Assembly (NCBI RefSeq): GCF_016907815.1 | Contig: NZ_JAFBCQ010000001.1 | Span: 1,798,001 to 1,862,000 of the forward strand | Reading direction: 5' to 3' | DNA: 64,000 bases | DNA from: Microbacterium aurum | GTDB taxonomy: Bacteria > Actinomycetota > Actinomycetes > Actinomycetales > Microbacteriaceae | In this document: positions 8,692 to 16,366 of the stretch, in pieces | Layout: the number at the start of each line of letters is the position of its first letter | Position numbering within the stretch: position 1 is the stretch's first letter | Notes under the pieces: generated by a model | Seen by the model: only the letters and a program-made list of their open reading frames with translations | Database searches by the model: none | What the model was told of the DNA's origin: nothing | Program-made: the position numbers and the translations under genes

Positions 8692-10241
8692 TGTCTTCCC
8701 TCACCGTCGTCTGGAACCGCGTCTTCGCCGTCGTCGGGCGGGTCTCGATGTACCGGCTCGTCGTGCTGGCCCTCGCCGCCCTCGCCGCCATCGCGTTCGC
8801 GCTGTCGTTCTTCGGCCTCGCCGGCCCCACGCCGGGGGAGCTCCTGGCCGCGCTGGCAGTGCTGGCGGCGGCGTGCGCGGCGACGGATGCCGTGGCCCAC
8901 CGCATCCTCGGCACCCCCTGGCGCTGGGAGTCCTCGCTCATCACGACGCTCATCCTGCTGTTCGTGCTGCGGCCGACCCTCGAGCCGCTGGGCCTTGTGG
9001 GCCTCGCGGTCGCCGGAGTCGTGGCGTCGGCATCCAAGTACCTGCTCGCCTGGCAGGGCCGGCACATCTTCAACCCCGCGGCGGTCGGCGCGGCGGTCCT
9101 CACGGTGCTGAGCGTCTGGCTGCCCGATCTCGGATCGTCGTCGTGGTGGGTCGGGACGCCGAGCCTCGCCGCGCCCGTCATCATCCTGGGGCTCGTCGTG
9201 CTGGTGCGCACCGAGAAGGTGCGTGTCGTGGCGGTGTTCGTCCTCATCGCGTGCGCCGTCGCATTCGTGCGCACCTCGGTGCAGTACCAGCAGGTCGGGC
9301 TCGAGCTCGACGGTGCCACCGTGTTCTGGCAGATCCTGTGGTCTTCGCCGTTCCTCTTCCTCGGGGCGTTCATGCTCTCCGAACCGCTGACGCTCCCGCC
9401 CCGGCGCTGGCAGCAGTTCACCGTCGCGGCCCTCGTCGGCGTGCTGGCCGGCTGGCCGATCGACGTCGGGGAGGTGAGCCTCGGGCAGGAGCGCGCGCTG
9501 CTCATCGGCAACCTGCTCGCGTTCGCCTTCGCGGTGCGCACCGCCGTCCGGCTGACCTACCTCGGCCGCATCCCGCTGACCCCGACGGTCCGCGAGCTCG
9601 CGTTCCGCGCCGAACGGCGGTTCCGTTTCGTCGCGGGGCAGTATCTCGAGCTCGAGGTGCCGCACCCGCATCCCGATGCGCGCGGCACGCGGCGGGAGTT
9701 CTCCATCGTGTCGGCACCGGAGGAGCTGCCCGAGGTGCGCATCGCGCTGCGGGAGGGTTCGCAGTCGAGCTACAAGAAGGCCCTCGCCGCCGTCGAACCC
9801 GGGCAGACGCTCGCGGTGACGGGCGTGTGGGGCGACTTCGTGCTGCCCACGCGGCCGATGGCACCCGTGCTGATGGTGGCGGCCGGCATCGGCGTGACGC
9901 CCTTCGTCTCGCAGCTGCGGCACCAGCGGCTGTCGGGGGAGGACCGCGACATCGTCTTCGTCTACGTCGCCTCGGATGCCGAGGAGCTCGCCTTCCGCCA
10001 GGATCTGGAGGATGCCGGCATCCCCGTCATCGTGTTCACCCGCAACGAGCCGGCCACCCTCCCGCCGCACTGGCGCTGGGCCAAGGGTGTGCGCCTGGAT
10101 GCCGACGGCCTGCTGCAGGTGGTCCCCGACATCGGTGCGCGTCACGCCTTCATCTCCGGCCCGCCCGGACTCATCGCCGACCTCGCTCCCGCGCTGGAGC
10201 GGGCGCGCTCCCTCACGACCGACGCGTTCTCCGGCTACTGA
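8691..10241 (+). CDS. RnfD/NqrB-like membrane domain fused to ferredoxin-NADP reductase-like domain
   Basis: The 516-residue protein has about eight hydrophobic helices in residues 15-300, including GRHIFNPAAVGAAV near 125-135, which matches the NPAAxG core of RnfD/NqrB. From about residue 300 it is a soluble reductase: an FAD-binding beta barrel with RREFSIVSAPEE near 334, a nucleotide-binding loop VAAGIGVTPFVSQL near 395 and SGPPG near 489. The likely path is NAD(P)H to FAD, across the membrane, then to the flavinylated lipoprotein. Its ATG overlaps the ApbE stop as TGATG, making a three-gene coupled operon. Confidence 0.85.
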   Translation: MSSLTVVWNRVFAVVGRVSMYRLVVLALAALAAIAFALSFFGLAGPTPGELLAALAVLAAACAATDAVAHRILGTPWRWESSLITTLILLFVLRPTLEPLGLVGLAVAGVVASASKYLLAWQGRHIFNPAAVGAAVLTVLSVWLPDLGSSSWWVGTPSLAAPVIILGLVVLVRTEKVRVVAVFVLIACAVAFVRTSVQYQQVGLELDGATVFWQILWSSPFLFLGAFMLSEPLTLPPRRWQQFTVAALVGVLAGWPIDVGEVSLGQERALLIGNLLAFAFAVRTAVRLTYLGRIPLTPTVRELAFRAERRFRFVAGQYLELEVPHPHPDARGTRREFSIVSAPEELPEVRIALREGSQSSYKKALAAVEPGQTLAVTGVWGDFVLPTRPMAPVLMVAAGIGVTPFVSQLRHQRLSGEDRDIVFVYVASDAEELAFRQDLEDAGIPVIVFTRNEPATLPPHWRWAKGVRLDADGLLQVVPDIGARHAFISGPPGLIADLAPALERARSLTTDAFSGY

Positions 10242-10395
10242 CCCACGTTGCGCAGTCGCTCGGGCACGGTGTCGCCACGGGGGACTGTGCGTAAGTGACT
10301 GTCGAACGAGGGTCGGGCGGGCGCACCCACGTTGCGCAGTCGCTCGGGCACGGTGTCGCCACGGGGACTGTGCGTAAGTGACTGTCGAACGAGGG
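10241..10395 (+). repeat. Two-copy direct repeat of about 71 bases
   Basis: Copy one spans about 10241-10312 and copy two about 10325-10395. They are identical except for one G in a G run. Each copy has an imperfect dyad, TTGCGCAGTC against GACTGTGCGTAA, so each can fold as a hairpin. They lie between the convergent flavin operon and the histidine kinase, where they may act as tandem terminators. Confidence 0.85.
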
Positions 10396-10403
10396 GCCCG
10401 GGG

Positions 10404-11930
10404 TCAGGATGCCGGCGTCGCGGGCCGTGCCGGCAGGCGCACCTCGAACACCGTCGCGCCGGGCTCGCTGTCGACGGTGATGGTGCCGTGGTGGGCTGTC
10501 ACGATCGCCTTCGCGATCGACAGACCGAGCCCAGTGCCGCCGGTCTGACGCGCCCGGGAGGTGTCGGCGCGCGCGAAGCGCTCGAACAGCTCGTCGGCGA
10601 TGGCGGGATCGATGCCCGGCCCGTTGTCGGCGATCCGCACGACGGCCCCGCCGTCGGCGACCTCGACGCTCGCGACGATGCGGGTGCCCGCGGGCGTGTG
10701 CACCCGCGCGTTCGTCAGCAGGTTCGCGACGACCTGGTGCAGCCGCACCGCGTCGCCCGCGACGACGACCGGCTCCTCCCCGGCATCCAGCTCCCACTCG
10801 TGCTCGGGGCCGGCGGCCTGCGCGTCCGCGACGGCGTCGACGACGACGCGGGTGAGATCCACGGCGCCGTAGACGAGCTCCTTGCCCTCGTCCAGGCGCG
10901 CCAGCAGCAGCAGATCCTCCACGAGGGTCGTCATGCGAAGGGATGCCGCCTGAATGCGCTCCAGTCCCTGCTGCGACTGGTCCGCGGTCGCCGCCAACTG
11001 CGCCGTCGTCGCGTGGTCGCCGGCGTCGCGCGACAGCTTCAGCGAGCGCAGCGACAGCTCCGAGTAGCCGCGGATCGCGGCGAGCGGCGTGCGCAGCTCG
11101 TGACTCGCGTCGGCGACGAACGCCCGCATCCGCTCCTCGTTGCGCTGGCGGGCGGCGAGAGAGGTGTCGACGTGATCGAGCAGAGTGTTCAGCGCCGCGC
11201 CGACCCGGCCGATCTCGTCGGAGGCGTCGGCTTCGGAGGCCGGCACCCGCTCGGTGATGGTGACATCGCCCGAGTCGAGACGCTGCGCGGCGACCCGCGC
11301 CGCCGTGTCGGCGACCGAGCGCAGCGGCTTCAGGGACTGTCGGATGACCAGGGCGAGAAGCGCGGCGAGCACCAGCAGGCCGCCGACGGTCAACAGGGCC
11401 ACGGTCGTGAGGATCTGCGCGACCGTCGAGGTCAGTTCCGAGGTCGGCATGCCGACGAGGTAGAACATCCCGCCCGGCGTGCCCTGGAACTTGACGCGAT
11501 ACTCTCCGACGTCCGCGACCGGCAGGGTTCCCCAGCCCTGCTCGTCGACGCCTTGCGGCATGAGGGCGGAGATCTCGCTCTGCGTCAGCTCCACGACGTT
11601 GCCGTCGTGGTCGACGTACGCGCCGGAGAGCCCGCTGAAGGTCTGGAGCACGAGCAGGGTGCCGTTCTCCTGGCGGCCCGCGCTCAGCACGTCCACCGCC
11701 GTGCTGCCGGGCTGGATCATGCGCTGGACGATGTTAGAGGCCTCCGACACCTGCGCGTTGAGGTTCTCGACCATGATCGAGCGCAGGATGGTCCCGGTCG
11801 CGAACCCGACCCCCACGAGGATCAGCGCGACGAAGGAGACGACCGTGACGATGAGGCGGGTCTGCAGGCTCCAGCGATGCCGGGCGCGCGGGGCGTCCCG
11901 CGCGTCGGTCACGGCCGGGGCGGAGCTCAC
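10404..11930 (-). CDS. Two-component sensor histidine kinase
   Basis: This 508-residue membrane kinase has a first helix around residues 25-47 (LIVTVVSFVALILVGVGFATG), an extracytoplasmic sensor region of about 110 residues, a second helix near 160-185 and a HAMP linker. The HisKA box DASHELRTPLAAIRGYSEL is near 273, with the HATPase motifs NLLTNARVHTPAGT near 402, IADNGPGID near 435 and GGTGLGLSIAKAI near 465. It resembles TcrY/TrcS-type actinobacterial kinases. It overlaps the response regulator gene by four bases (ATGA) and is surely its partner. The signal is unknown. Confidence 0.94.
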   Translation of the reverse strand: MSSAPAVTDARDAPRARHRWSLQTRLIVTVVSFVALILVGVGFATGTILRSIMVENLNAQVSEASNIVQRMIQPGSTAVDVLSAGRQENGTLLVLQTFSGLSGAYVDHDGNVVELTQSEISALMPQGVDEQGWGTLPVADVGEYRVKFQGTPGGMFYLVGMPTSELTSTVAQILTTVALLTVGGLLVLAALLALVIRQSLKPLRSVADTAARVAAQRLDSGDVTITERVPASEADASDEIGRVGAALNTLLDHVDTSLAARQRNEERMRAFVADASHELRTPLAAIRGYSELSLRSLKLSRDAGDHATTAQLAATADQSQQGLERIQAASLRMTTLVEDLLLLARLDEGKELVYGAVDLTRVVVDAVADAQAAGPEHEWELDAGEEPVVVAGDAVRLHQVVANLLTNARVHTPAGTRIVASVEVADGGAVVRIADNGPGIDPAIADELFERFARADTSRARQTGGTGLGLSIAKAIVTAHHGTITVDSEPGATVFEVRLPARPATPAS

Positions 11931-12661
11931 TGCGGCGCTTTGATCATGTAGCCGACGCCGCGCACCGTGTGGATGAGCGGCTCACGGCCGGCGTCGATCT
12001 TCTTGCGCAGGTACGAGATGTAGAGCTCCACGACCGAGGAGCGCCCGCCGAAGTCGTAGTTCCAGACGCGGTCGAGGATCTGCGCCTTCGATACGACGCG
12101 GCGCTGGTTGCGCATGAGGAAGCGCAGCAGCTCGAACTCCGTGGCCGTCAGCTCGATCTCGGTGCCCGAGCGCTCGACTTCGTGCGAGTCCTCGTTGAGG
12201 GTCAGGTCGCCCACCCGCAGGATCGGGTCGGCGCCCTCCGCCATCGCCGTCCCGGCGCGGCGCATGAGCCCCCGCAGGCGCGCCACGACCTCCTCGAGGC
12301 TGAACGGCTTCGTGACGTAGTCGTCGCCGCCGGCGGTGAGCCCCGCGACGCGGTCCGCCACGGCATCCTTCGCGGTGAGGAAGAGCACCGGCACGTCGTT
12401 GCCCGCGTGGCGCAGCCGCTGCAGGACGGACATGCCGTCGAGGTCGGGCATCATGATGTCGAGCACCATCGCGTCGGGGTCGAACTCGCGCGCCTGGGCC
12501 AGGGCGTCGAACCCTGAGCCGGCGCTGCGGACCTCCCACCCCTCCATGCGCAGGGCCATCGACAGCAGGTCGGTGAGCATCTGCTCGTCGTCGACGACGA
12601 GCACGCGCAGCGGCGAGCCGTCGGCGCGGTGAAGGGCGGCAGTGGGGGCGGGAGCGGTCAT
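11927..12661 (-). CDS. OmpR-family response regulator
   Basis: The receiver domain has acidic residues in VVDDEQ, the phosphoacceptor Asp68 in VLDIMMPDLDG and Lys118 in DYVTKPF. A C-terminal winged helix ends VVELYISYLRKKID and HTVRGVGYM. I used the ATG at 12661, which has GGAGG close by; an ATG at 12676 would add five residues. It is cotranscribed with the kinase. It faces an ABC exporter across a 200-base region holding CTATGG repeats, the likely binding sites for this regulator. Confidence 0.94.
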   Translation of the reverse strand: MTAPAPTAALHRADGSPLRVLVVDDEQMLTDLLSMALRMEGWEVRSAGSGFDALAQAREFDPDAMVLDIMMPDLDGMSVLQRLRHAGNDVPVLFLTAKDAVADRVAGLTAGGDDYVTKPFSLEEVVARLRGLMRRAGTAMAEGADPILRVGDLTLNEDSHEVERSGTEIELTATEFELLRFLMRNQRRVVSKAQILDRVWNYDFGGRSSVVELYISYLRKKIDAGREPLIHTVRGVGYMIKAPQ

Positions 12662-12694
12662 GTCCTCCATTCTCATGACGACTCTGTGGAATGG

Positions 12695-12777
12695 CTATGG
12701 CTGCGGCTATGGGAAACCTATGGATCAGGCGAGGATGCCGCCGCGCGCCCGGCAGGAGGGGCGAGAGCAGGCCATAG
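12695..12777. promoter_or_regulatory. CTATGG direct repeats and dyad: probable response-regulator operator
   Basis: CTATGG occurs at 12695, 12707 and 12718, spaced 12 and 11 bases, the one-turn spacing typical of OmpR-family sites. The complement CCATAG occurs at 12772-12777, in a dyad with AACCTATGG. GGTTCCGCATAACC next to it is a second small dyad. The block lies between the divergent regulator gene and the ABC exporter, so it could control both. Confidence 0.6.
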
Positions 12778-12874
12778 GTTCCGCATAACCGCGACCGAGG
12801 ATCCGCATCATGGGCGCTCCTAACGTCGATGCGTCGGCGCCCTCTCGATCAGCCGGGGCGCCAGAAGGAGACCC

Positions 12875-14377
12875 ATGTACTGGACGTACCTGCGCCGCGA
12901 GCTGTCGGGGCGCAAGAAGCAGACCGCGATCGTGGCGATCGGACTCGCCATCGCCATCGCGCTCGTCATCATCGTCAACTCGCTGTCCGCCGGCATCCGC
13001 GATGCCCAGGCGCAGGCGCTGGAATCCGTCTACGGCGTCGGCACCGACCTCACCGTCACGGGCGCCCAGACCGAGCCGGGCGCCGACGGCGGCGCGCGGC
13101 CGCAGTTCGACTTCGACGAGGACGGGGGCAGCACGTCCGACGACGGCATGACGACCCTCAGCCAGTCGCGACTGACGACCGACTTCCGGCGCGGCACGCT
13201 CGACGCCTCGACGCTCGACACGGTGACCGCGATCGACGGCGTCGCGGCGGCATCCGGCGCCCTCAGCCTCACCAACACGACCTTCTCCGGCGAACTGCCG
13301 CAGGCGCCCAGCGAGAGCGGGACCACCGACGGCCAGACCGGGGGAGAGGCCCCGCAGGAGGGCCAGGGCGGTCCGGGCGGCGGCTTCGGCGGCGGATCGT
13401 TCGGCGTCGACTCGTTCACGGTGCTGGGCATCGACCCCGACGCCGACGCCGTCGGACCGATGTCGGCCGTCACCGTCAGCGACGGGCGCGCGCTCGAAGC
13501 CTCCGACGCCGGAGCCGACGTCGCCGTGCTCGACGCCACGTACGCGACGAGCGCCGGCCTCGCCGTCGGCGACACCATGGACATCGGCGGGACGAGCTTC
13601 GAGGTCGTCGGTATCGTGACCTCGGCCTCGTCGAGCGCCGACACCGCCTCGAACGTCTACATCCCGCTGGATGTCGCGCAGACCCTCTCCGGCGCCGGCG
13701 ACGTGCTGTCGACGGTGTACGTGCAGGCCGCCTCCAGCGACGACATCTCCGCGGTGCAGACGGCGCTGCAGGATGCCCTGCCCGACGCGACCGTCAGCTC
13801 GCAGTCCGACCTCGCCTCGACGGTCTCCGGCTCCCTTTCCAGCGCGAGCTCGCTCATCACGAGCCTCGGCACGTGGCTGTCGATCATCGTGCTCGCCGTG
13901 GCGGTCGCCCTCGCGGTGCTGTTCACGATCTCGGGCATCTCCCGGCGGACGCGGGAACTCGGCACCCTCAAGGCGATCGGCTGGTCGAACTCGCGCGTCG
14001 TCGGACAGGTGGCGGGGGAGTCCGTCGTCCAGGCGCTCATCGGCGGTGCGGCCGGCGTCGTGCTGGGGCTTGTTGGTGTGCTCGTGATCAACCTCGTCTC
14101 CCCGACGATCTCATCGGCCCCGGCGACGACGGCCGGCATGGGCGGACAGGGCGGCCCGGGCGCCGGCGGCGATGGCGCCGGCGGGATGGGCGGCGGGGGC
14201 TTCGGCGCCCAGTTCACCCAGACCGCGACCGACATCGTGCTGCACGCGCCGCTGTCGCTGTGGATCGTCGTGGCGGCCCTGCTGCTCGCCGTCGCGGGCG
14301 GCCTCGTCGCCGGCGCGTTCGGCGGCTGGCGTGCCGCGAAGCTCAGCCCCGCCGAAGCCCTGCGAGCGGTCGCGTGA
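12875..14377 (+). CDS. MacB/FtsX-type ABC transporter permease
   Basis: The 500-residue protein has one N-terminal helix (about 18-40), a large extracytoplasmic domain (about 45-320) and three C-terminal FtsX helices with SGISRRTRELGTLKAIGWSNSRV and GGWRAAKLSPAEALRAV. This is the mechanotransmission design of MacB/YknZ exporters. Two extracytoplasmic loops are unusually Gly rich (about 155-180 and 425-450). GGAG sits upstream of the ATG. Its ATPase gene follows after 53 bases, and it faces the two-component system. It probably exports or extracts a peptide or envelope-active compound. Confidence 0.9.
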   Translation: MYWTYLRRELSGRKKQTAIVAIGLAIAIALVIIVNSLSAGIRDAQAQALESVYGVGTDLTVTGAQTEPGADGGARPQFDFDEDGGSTSDDGMTTLSQSRLTTDFRRGTLDASTLDTVTAIDGVAAASGALSLTNTTFSGELPQAPSESGTTDGQTGGEAPQEGQGGPGGGFGGGSFGVDSFTVLGIDPDADAVGPMSAVTVSDGRALEASDAGADVAVLDATYATSAGLAVGDTMDIGGTSFEVVGIVTSASSSADTASNVYIPLDVAQTLSGAGDVLSTVYVQAASSDDISAVQTALQDALPDATVSSQSDLASTVSGSLSSASSLITSLGTWLSIIVLAVAVALAVLFTISGISRRTRELGTLKAIGWSNSRVVGQVAGESVVQALIGGAAGVVLGLVGVLVINLVSPTISSAPATTAGMGGQGGPGAGGDGAGGMGGGGFGAQFTQTATDIVLHAPLSLWIVVAALLLAVAGGLVAGAFGGWRAAKLSPAEALRAVA

Positions 14378-14430
14378 GCGCGGCATCCCCCCTTCCGACC
14401 CGTGCGCACACCCCGACCGAGGAGACAGAG

Positions 14431-15156
14431 ATGACCATGATCGACCAGACCGTGACGGATGCCGCGGCCACCCTCACCATGCCGGCCTACCGGCTCGCCG
14501 GCGTCACGAAGACCTACCAGCAGAAGGGACGCGTCGTGCAGGCGCTGAAGGGGGTGGACGTCGAGATCGCCGCCGGCGATTTCGTCACGATCCAGGGGCC
14601 CACCGGCGGCGGCAAGTCGACGCTGCTGCAGCTGCTGGGGGCGCTGGACACCCCGACCGCCGGACACGTCATGATCGGGGAGACCGATCTCGCCACGGCA
14701 TCCGCGAAGGATCTCGAGCACGTGAGGGCGCGAGAGGTGGGGTTCGTGTTCCAGGCGTTCAACCTCATCCCCACCCTGACGGCGGCCGAGAACGTGTCGA
14801 TGGGCCTCGAGCCGCTGGGTCTTGCTCCCGCGGAGCGGGCCGAGCGCGTCGCCGACGCCCTCGCGCGCGTCGACCTGTCCGACCGCGGTGATCACCGCCC
14901 CGGTGAGCTCTCCGGGGGACAGCAGCAGCGCGTGGCGATCGCCCGGGCCATCGCGAAGCGGCCCCGGGTGCTGCTGGCAGACGAGCCCACCGGGAACCTC
15001 GACGAGTACATGCGCGACGAGATCCTCGCGGTGCTCGAGCACCTGAACGCCGAGGGCCTCACGCTCGTCGTGGTGACCCACGACTCCGCGGTCGCCCGTC
15101 GCGCGCGCCGCCGGCTGCGGCTGGACAAGGGGACGATCAAGGACATCACCCGCTGA
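14431..15156 (+). CDS. ABC transporter ATP-binding protein (MacB/LolD type)
   Basis: This 241-residue ATPase pairs with the preceding FtsX-type permease. It shows Walker A GPTGGGKST near residue 57, the Q-loop FVFQAFNLIPTLTAAENV, signature LSGGQQQRVAIARA near 160, Walker B VLLADEPTGNLD and the H-loop VVVTHD. The ATG at 14431 follows GGAGACAGAG, a good ribosome site. The first 20 residues before the core form a short non-conserved extension. Confidence 0.94.
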   Translation: MTMIDQTVTDAAATLTMPAYRLAGVTKTYQQKGRVVQALKGVDVEIAAGDFVTIQGPTGGGKSTLLQLLGALDTPTAGHVMIGETDLATASAKDLEHVRAREVGFVFQAFNLIPTLTAAENVSMGLEPLGLAPAERAERVADALARVDLSDRGDHRPGELSGGQQQRVAIARAIAKRPRVLLADEPTGNLDEYMRDEILAVLEHLNAEGLTLVVVTHDSAVARRARRRLRLDKGTIKDITR

Positions 15157-15209
15157 CGCGGGCCGGTTCCTCACCGTGCCGACGTGCGGCTGGGCCTAGG
15201 GTGTGACCC

Positions 15210-16223
15210 ATGGCCCAGCCGCACTGCGTCGTCTACCGCGACGGGACGGCCCACCCCACCGACGCCCCGCTGGACGCGGCGCTCGCCGACGCCCGACGAG
15301 ACGGCGGGATGCTGTGGGTCGCCCTGACCGCGCCGAGTCCCGACGAGGTCCGGGAGGTCGCCGCGACGCTGGGCCTGGAGCGCCTGGGCGTCGCCACGGC
15401 GCTGCGCACCCACCAGCGCTCGAAGCTCGACCGCATCGGCGAGCACCTGTTCGTCGTGGCGCAGCCGGCGCAGTACGACGACGCGGCCGAGACGGTGCAG
15501 TGCCGCGAGGTGGACGTGTTCGTCGGCCCCGACTTCTTCGTCGCCATCTCCCCGGGCGGGCAGGTCGATCTGGAGCGGATGCGGCGGCTGCTCGACGAGC
15601 ATCCCGAGATCGCCCAGCGCGGCCCGATGGGCGTGCTGTGGGGCATGTTCGAGTTCGTGACCCGCGGCTACCGCGATGTGCTCGACGGCATCGAGCACGA
15701 CATCGACGAGATCGAGAAGGAGCTCTTCGGCGAGGACGCCGGGGTCTCCCGCCGCATCTTCGCGCTGCAGCGGGAGGTCATCGATCTGCAGCATGCGACA
15801 TCGCCGCTGCCCGACATGATGGACCGGCTGCAGCAGGTCGTCGGCGCCGCCTCACCCGACGCCGAGGTGCCCGGGTTCCGCGAGATCGCCGACCGCGCCC
15901 GCTACATCGATGCGCGCGTCAGCGCCTTCCGCCACACCCTCGACGACGCGCTGACGATCCACGCGACGATCATCGACCAGCGGCGCAACGATCAGATGAG
16001 CGAGATGACCCGCACCAGCATCCTGCAGAACGACCAGGTGAAGAAGATCTCGTCCTGGGCGGCGATCGGCTTCGCGCCGACGCTCATCGCCGGTATCTAC
16101 GGCATGAACTTCCGGGTCATGCCCGAGCTCGATTGGGCGTGGGGCTACCCGTTCGCGCTCGGACTGATGGTCGCCGTCAGCGCCGGCCTGTACCTCGTCT
16201 TCAAGCGCAACGACTGGCTGTAG
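15210..16223 (+). CDS. corA: CorA-family magnesium/cobalt transporter
   Basis: The 337-residue protein has the CorA cytoplasmic funnel followed by two C-terminal helices. The first ends in the family signature GMNF near residue 300 (IAGIYGMNFRVMPELDW), and the second runs to the C-terminal KRNDWL. CorA forms a pentameric channel for Mg2+, gated by bound Mg2+. The gene stands alone: the ABC operon ends 53 bases upstream and gnd converges from downstream. Confidence 0.94.
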   Translation: MAQPHCVVYRDGTAHPTDAPLDAALADARRDGGMLWVALTAPSPDEVREVAATLGLERLGVATALRTHQRSKLDRIGEHLFVVAQPAQYDDAAETVQCREVDVFVGPDFFVAISPGGQVDLERMRRLLDEHPEIAQRGPMGVLWGMFEFVTRGYRDVLDGIEHDIDEIEKELFGEDAGVSRRIFALQREVIDLQHATSPLPDMMDRLQQVVGAASPDAEVPGFREIADRARYIDARVSAFRHTLDDALTIHATIIDQRRNDQMSEMTRTSILQNDQVKKISSWAAIGFAPTLIAGIYGMNFRVMPELDWAWGYPFALGLMVAVSAGLYLVFKRNDWL

Positions 16224-16274
16224 CCCCGCGCCGCGCCCCGCCGGAGCCGCCATCCGCGCCGGAGCCGCCACGCG

Positions 16275-16359
16275 CGCCGAGCGGGCCCCTTATCGCCGAG
16301 CGGGCCGGTTGCGTACTGTCGGCAACCGGCCCGCTCGCGCGCAACGGGCCCGCTCGGCG
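16275..16359. terminator. Nested bidirectional hairpin between corA and gnd
   Basis: An inner perfect 15-base stem pairs 16298-16312 with 16322-16336 around a nine-base loop. An outer perfect 14-base stem pairs 16275-16288 with 16346-16359. It lies between two convergent genes, so it can terminate both. It is longer and more regular than other terminators here and may be a mobile palindromic repeat. Confidence 0.85.
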
Positions 16360-16366
16360 AAACCCG

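Noticed and set aside
10241..10395. Possible CRISPR array
   Set aside because: Only two copies of 71 bases with a 12-base spacer; the geometry does not fit a CRISPR array and no cas genes are present.
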